From the NCBI RefSeq assembly GCF_020982545.1, contig NZ_JAJKLK010000021.1:310001-374000 (forward strand): a stretch of DNA of 64,000 nt, given 5' to 3'. How positions within the stretch are numbered: the stretch's first letter is position 1; each line of letters begins with the position of its first letter. Shown one piece after another: positions 60,678-64,000 of the stretch. Origin of the DNA: Streptomyces sp. MNU76 (lineage in GTDB: Bacteria > Actinomycetota > Actinomycetes > Streptomycetales > Streptomycetaceae). A program made the translations under genes and the position numbers. The notes below the pieces were generated by a model that saw only the letters and a list, made by a program, of their open reading frames with translations, was not told the origin of the DNA and made no database searches.

Positions 60678-61271
60678 TCACCCCCGGACGGCGCCTCCGG
60701 CAGACAGCGGAGCGTCCCCGCTCGCCAGTCTCTCCCGGGCCGCCATCAGCGCGAAGCCCAGCAGATTGGGGCCCCGCCACCGCGCGGGGTCCATGGCGCG
60801 CTCGTCGTCCGCCGCGAGCCCGATGCCCCAGACCCGGTCGACGGGGCTGGCCTCGACGAGCACCCGGTGGCCCGTGCCCAGGAGGAACCCCCGTAGGTCG
60901 GCGTGGGCGGCGAATTTGTGGAAGCTTCCCTCGACGACGATGCCGAAGCGCTCCCGCTCCCACAGTTCCTCGTCGAAGCCGCGCACCAGCCGCCCGACCT
61001 TCTTGGCCTGCGCGGGGCTCGACGCGGCCACGGCCTTGCGTTCCGCCTCCGGATCCTGGAACAAACGGGCCTTCGAGGCCATCATCCAGTGCTCGGCCGT
61101 CGCGTACTCCACGCCGTCCACCGTGAACGGTGACGGCCACCACTGGCTCAGACAGCTCGCGCCGATCCGGCCGTCCGGCAGCGGCCGGTGCCCCCAGAAG
61201 TGCAGGTACCTGACCCTCGCCCCCGTGCGGACCGCCTGCGTCAGCGTGTCCCAAGAATCGATCTTCTCCAT
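60678..61271 (-). CDS. NADAR family protein (YbiA/RibX-like)
   Basis: 197 residues from ATG at 61271. NADAR fold: LSQWWPSPFTVDGVEYATAE, HWMMASKARLF, FGIVVEGSFHKF, LVEASPVDRVWGIGL and NLLGFALMAARE. YbiA/RibX-like members cleave N-glycosidic bonds of riboflavin-pathway intermediates, and others act on ADP-ribosylated substrates; the role here is not decided by sequence. Upstream in-frame codons to 61295 are not family-like. Confidence 0.9.
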   Translation of the reverse strand: MEKIDSWDTLTQAVRTGARVRYLHFWGHRPLPDGRIGASCLSQWWPSPFTVDGVEYATAEHWMMASKARLFQDPEAERKAVAASSPAQAKKVGRLVRGFDEELWERERFGIVVEGSFHKFAAHADLRGFLLGTGHRVLVEASPVDRVWGIGLAADDERAMDPARWRGPNLLGFALMAARERLASGDAPLSAGGAVRG

Positions 61272-61484
61272 GCCGACGAGTCTGGCAGGAACCACTGACA
61301 GACCGTCCTCGTTTTCCTGTGCCGACTGGACACCTGGTCGACAGATTCCGTCGCGTAACCAAAAGGCAACAACGGAATCACTTGTTGGTGCCGCCCAGCT
61401 CTGTCAGGATCGGCACTCAAATCGAGCTGGAGCTACGCCACCCGCCCCCGAGGGACAGAGGGGGCACCGGCGGAGGAGAGCGAC

Positions 61485-63020
61485 ATGCAGAACCCGGGCA
61501 CCGCCACCCCGGAACGATTCCCCGCACAGGACCGCTTCGCGGTCGGCGCGCAGTTCGTCGCCGGCCGCCCGACCAAGGGCACGTCGGGCCGCACCCACGC
61601 GGTCGTCGACCCCGCGACCGGCGACGAGGTCCTCACCTACGAGCTGGCCGGACCCGACGACGTGGACGCGGCCGTCGCCGCCGCCCGCGCTGCGTTCCCC
61701 GGCTGGGCCGCCACCACGCCCGGCGAGCGGTCGGACGCGCTGCACCGCCTCGCCGCGGTCCTGGCCGACCGGGCGGAGGAGTTCGCGCGGGCCGAGGCCC
61801 TGCAGTGCGGCAAGCCGCTCAAGCTGACGCGCGAGTTCGACGTGCCCGGCACCATCGACAACACGGCGTTCTTCGCGGGCGCCGCCCGTCACCTGCAGGG
61901 CCAGTCGGCGGGCGAGTACTCGGGGGACCACACCTCGTACGTACGCCGTGAACCCATCGGCGTCGTCGGTTCCGTCGCGCCCTGGAACTACCCGCTGCAG
62001 ATGGCCGCCTGGAAGATCCTCCCGGCGATCGCCGCGGGCAACACGATCGTCCTGAAGCCCGCCGAGCTCACCCCGCTCACCTCGTTGCTCTTCGCGCAGG
62101 CCGCCACGGACGCCGGCCTCCCCGACGGCGTGATCAACATCGTCACCGGCACCGGCAGGGAGGCCGGTGAGCACCTCGTCGGCCACCCCGATGTGGTCAT
62201 GACCTCCTTCACCGGGTCCACGGCCGTCGGCAAGCGCGTCGCCGAGATCGCCACCGCCACCGTCAAGCGCATCCACCTGGAGCTCGGCGGCAAGGCCCCG
62301 TTCGTGGTCTTCGACGACGCCGACCTGGAGGCCGCCGTCCACGGCGCGGTCGCGGGTTCCCTCATCAACACCGGCCAGGACTGCACGGCCGCCACGCGCG
62401 CGTACGTGCAGCGGCCCCTCTACGAGGAGTTCGTCGCGCGGACGGCCGCCCTGATGGAGACCGTCCGGCTCGGCGACCCCTTCGCCCCGGGCACCGACCT
62501 CGGCCCCCTGATCTCGCACGTCCAGCGCGACCGGGTCGCTGCCTTCGTCGAGCGGGCACGCGCGTACGCGCGCGTGGTCACCGGCGGTGAAGCGCCCGGG
62601 GGAGAGCTGGAGAACGGCGCGTACTACCGGCCCACCCTGATCGCGGACGCCGCCCAGGACAGCGAGATCGTCCAGGCGGAGATCTTCGGCCCGGTGCTCG
62701 TGGTCCTGCCCTTCGACAGCGACGACGAGGGCATCCGGCTCGCCAACGACACCCCGTACGGACTCGCCGCCTCCGCCTGGAGCCGGGACGTGTACCGCAC
62801 GGGCCGCGCCACCCGCGAGATCAAGGCCGGGTGCGTGTGGGTCAACGACCACATCCCGATCATCAGCGAGATGCCGCACGGCGGCTACAAGGCGTCCGGC
62901 TTCGGCAAGGACATGTCCGCGTACTCGTTCGAGGAGTACACCCAGATCAAGCACGTCATGTTCGACAATACGGCGACCGCCAGGAAGGACTGGCACCGCA
63001 CGATCTTCGGGGACCGCTAG
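61485..63020 (+). CDS. Aldehyde dehydrogenase (second polyamine-cluster paralogue)
   Basis: 511 residues from ATG at 61485 with GGAGGAG upstream. FTGSTAVGKRVAEIA (cofactor), LELGGKAPFVVF with general-base Glu, and NTGQDCTAATRAYV with the catalytic Cys. Similar in all motifs to the enzyme at 50389. It directly precedes a polyamine-binding-protein gene, suggesting oxidation of an aminoaldehyde from polyamine degradation. Confidence 0.92.
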   Translation: MQNPGTATPERFPAQDRFAVGAQFVAGRPTKGTSGRTHAVVDPATGDEVLTYELAGPDDVDAAVAAARAAFPGWAATTPGERSDALHRLAAVLADRAEEFARAEALQCGKPLKLTREFDVPGTIDNTAFFAGAARHLQGQSAGEYSGDHTSYVRREPIGVVGSVAPWNYPLQMAAWKILPAIAAGNTIVLKPAELTPLTSLLFAQAATDAGLPDGVINIVTGTGREAGEHLVGHPDVVMTSFTGSTAVGKRVAEIATATVKRIHLELGGKAPFVVFDDADLEAAVHGAVAGSLINTGQDCTAATRAYVQRPLYEEFVARTAALMETVRLGDPFAPGTDLGPLISHVQRDRVAAFVERARAYARVVTGGEAPGGELENGAYYRPTLIADAAQDSEIVQAEIFGPVLVVLPFDSDDEGIRLANDTPYGLAASAWSRDVYRTGRATREIKAGCVWVNDHIPIISEMPHGGYKASGFGKDMSAYSFEEYTQIKHVMFDNTATARKDWHRTIFGDR

Positions 63021-63026
63021 TCAGCC

Positions 63027-63060
63027 CGGGGACCGGCCGCCCGACCCCGGCCGGTCCCCG
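63027..63060 (+). terminator. Hairpin between the aldehyde dehydrogenase and binding-protein genes
   Basis: A 13-bp perfect stem, 63027-63039 with 63048-63060. No T tract. Downstream, CCGAAAGGGCAC is repeated (about 63070 and 63083). Confidence 0.6.
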
Positions 63061-63102
63061 CCCACCCTCCCGAAAGGGCACGTCCGAAAGGGCACCACGC
63101 GC

Positions 63103-64000
63103 ATGGAGCAGTACGAGCCCGACCGCCTCTCACCGGCCCAGGAGTCCGCCGTACGGCGCAGCCTCACCGGCGGCCGCGCCGCGCTCAGCCGCCGTTCGCT
63201 GCTGCGCGCCGGAACGGGCGGCGCACTCGCGGTCGGCGGGCTCGGGGCGCTGAGCGCCTGCGGCATCCCCGCGGCGAAGAGCACCTCGGGCGGCTCGTCC
63301 GAGGACCACTCGGCCAAGGAGAAGGAGGTCAACTTCTCCAACTGGACCGAGTACATGGACGTCGACGACAGCGGCAAGCGCCACCCCAGCCTGGACCAGT
63401 TCACCCGGCGCACCGGCATCAAGGTCAAGTACACCGAGGACATCAACGACAACGTCGAGTTCTTCGGCAAGATCAAGCCGCAGCTCGCCGCGGGCCAGGA
63501 CACCGGACGCGACCTCATCTGCGTCACCGACTGGCTCGCCGCCCGGCTGATCCGCTTCGGGTGGGTCCAGAAGCTGGACGCGTCCAACCTGCCGAACGCC
63601 TTCATGAACCTGTCCCAGCAGTTCCGCAGCCCGGACTGGGACCCGGGGCGGGCCTACTCCTACCCCTGGCAGGGGATCTCGACCGTCATCGCCTTCAACA
63701 AGAAGGCCCTGGACGGCGAGGAGGTGAGGTCCGTCTCCGACATGCTCGACAACCCCAAGTTGAAGGGTCGTATCGGCTTCCTCTCCGAGATGCGCGACAG
63801 CATCGGGATGACCCTGCTCGACATGGGCAAGGACCCGGCGACGTTCGGCGACGACGACTACGACGCGGCGATCGCCCGCCTGCAGAAGGCCGTCGACAAG
63901 GGCCAGATACGCCGCTTCACCGGCAACGACTACACCTCCGACCTGACCAAGGGCGACCTCGCGGCCTGTATCGCGTGGGCCGGTGACGTCGTCCAGCTCA
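63103..64000 (+). CDS. Polyamine ABC transporter substrate-binding lipoprotein, 3' end outside window
   Basis: ATG at 63103, 299 codons visible, open to the window edge. The N-terminus is MEQYEPDRLSPAQESAVRRS, then a twin-arginine-type RRSLLRAGTGG and lipobox LSAC. PotD-like body: VNFSNWTEYMDVDDSG, IKVKYTEDINDNVEFFGKI, YPWQGISTVIAFNKKAL and IRRFTGNDYTSDLTKGDLAA. Paralogue of the protein at 51929. Permease and ATPase genes are expected just beyond the window. Confidence 0.92.
   Translation, partial: MEQYEPDRLSPAQESAVRRSLTGGRAALSRRSLLRAGTGGALAVGGLGALSACGIPAAKSTSGGSSEDHSAKEKEVNFSNWTEYMDVDDSGKRHPSLDQFTRRTGIKVKYTEDINDNVEFFGKIKPQLAAGQDTGRDLICVTDWLAARLIRFGWVQKLDASNLPNAFMNLSQQFRSPDWDPGRAYSYPWQGISTVIAFNKKALDGEEVRSVSDMLDNPKLKGRIGFLSEMRDSIGMTLLDMGKDPATFGDDDYDAAIARLQKAVDKGQIRRFTGNDYTSDLTKGDLAACIAWAGDVVQL

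Noticed and set aside
60322..61827. 501-codon + strand frame from the DUF4190 region across the NADAR gene into the aldehyde dehydrogenase
   Set aside because: It crosses two real genes in wrong frames and on the wrong strand, with no domain.
1..64000. Searched for tRNA/rRNA genes, CRISPR arrays, phage or integrase genes and biosynthetic clusters
   Set aside because: None seen by eye; a tRNAscan or HMM run could still find small features.

Overview
The window is high-GC actinobacterial chromosome and almost certainly Streptomyces. It carries the Streptomyces-specific nsdA and the sporulation sigma factor whiG, a run of four signal peptidases, an LAxTG sortase substrate, DUF2469 and a mycothiol-type DinB protein. 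Gene order matches what I recall of the S. coelicolor core from about ftsY (SCO5580) to the polyamine genes near SCO5668. It reads as core chromosome with a few local insertions. I saw no tRNA, rRNA, CRISPR array, prophage or biosynthetic cluster.

Layout. 1-2.5 kb: sugar transporter (5' end outside the window) and a luciferase-like oxidoreductase. 2.5-13.8 kb: ftsY, a degenerate primase-polymerase-like gene, nsdA, an inserted gene for a small secreted protein, then the nitrogen-sensing set amtB-glnK-glnD and the SRP gene ffh. 14-17.6 kb: a methyltransferase, an archaeal-type prolyl-tRNA synthetase, a MITE-like hairpin sitting on the proS stop codon, and an SprT-like metallopeptidase. 18-25 kb: the rpsP-KH-rimM-trmD-rplS translation operon, four consecutive type I signal peptidases, a NUDIX gene and DUF2469. 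25-31 kb: yraN-comM-dprA, whiG, a TetR regulator and an M23 peptidase. 31-37.6 kb: rpsB-tsf, pyrH-frr-cdsA, a tiny zinc-finger ORF and rlmN. 37.6-41.7 kb: a TPP riboswitch with a terminator controlling thiBPQ. 41.7-48 kb: DinB-like enzyme, sortase substrate, LOG-family protein, VOC protein and an ABC transporter pair with repeat expansion. 48-64 kb: polyamine catabolism and uptake (aminotransferase, Lrp regulator, two aldehyde dehydrogenases, two solute-binding proteins), interleaved with an MBL hydrolase, YceI, a membrane protein, a fused ECF sigma factor, GDPD, adenosine deaminase, a DUF4190 protein and a NADAR protein.

Themes. Nitrogen handling links amtB-glnK-glnD with the polyamine genes. 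Protein export links ftsY, ffh and the four signal peptidases. Development is represented by nsdA and whiG.

Most unusual observations. (1) A 163-bp element after proS folds end to end, and its non-Watson-Crick positions are 15 G-U wobbles on one strand and none on the other. (2) Five genes (dprA, an M23 peptidase, an ABC permease, adenosine deaminase, a DUF4190 protein) are broken by clustered small indels, mostly single bases lost from G/C runs. This looks more like sequence error than decay and should be resolved before any of them is called a pseudogene. (3) A secreted, Lys-rich, six-cysteine protein has its own promoter and terminator in a less GC-rich pocket. (4) A 28-codon ORF is translationally coupled to an ECF sigma factor fused to a zinc-finger, membrane and extracytoplasmic module.
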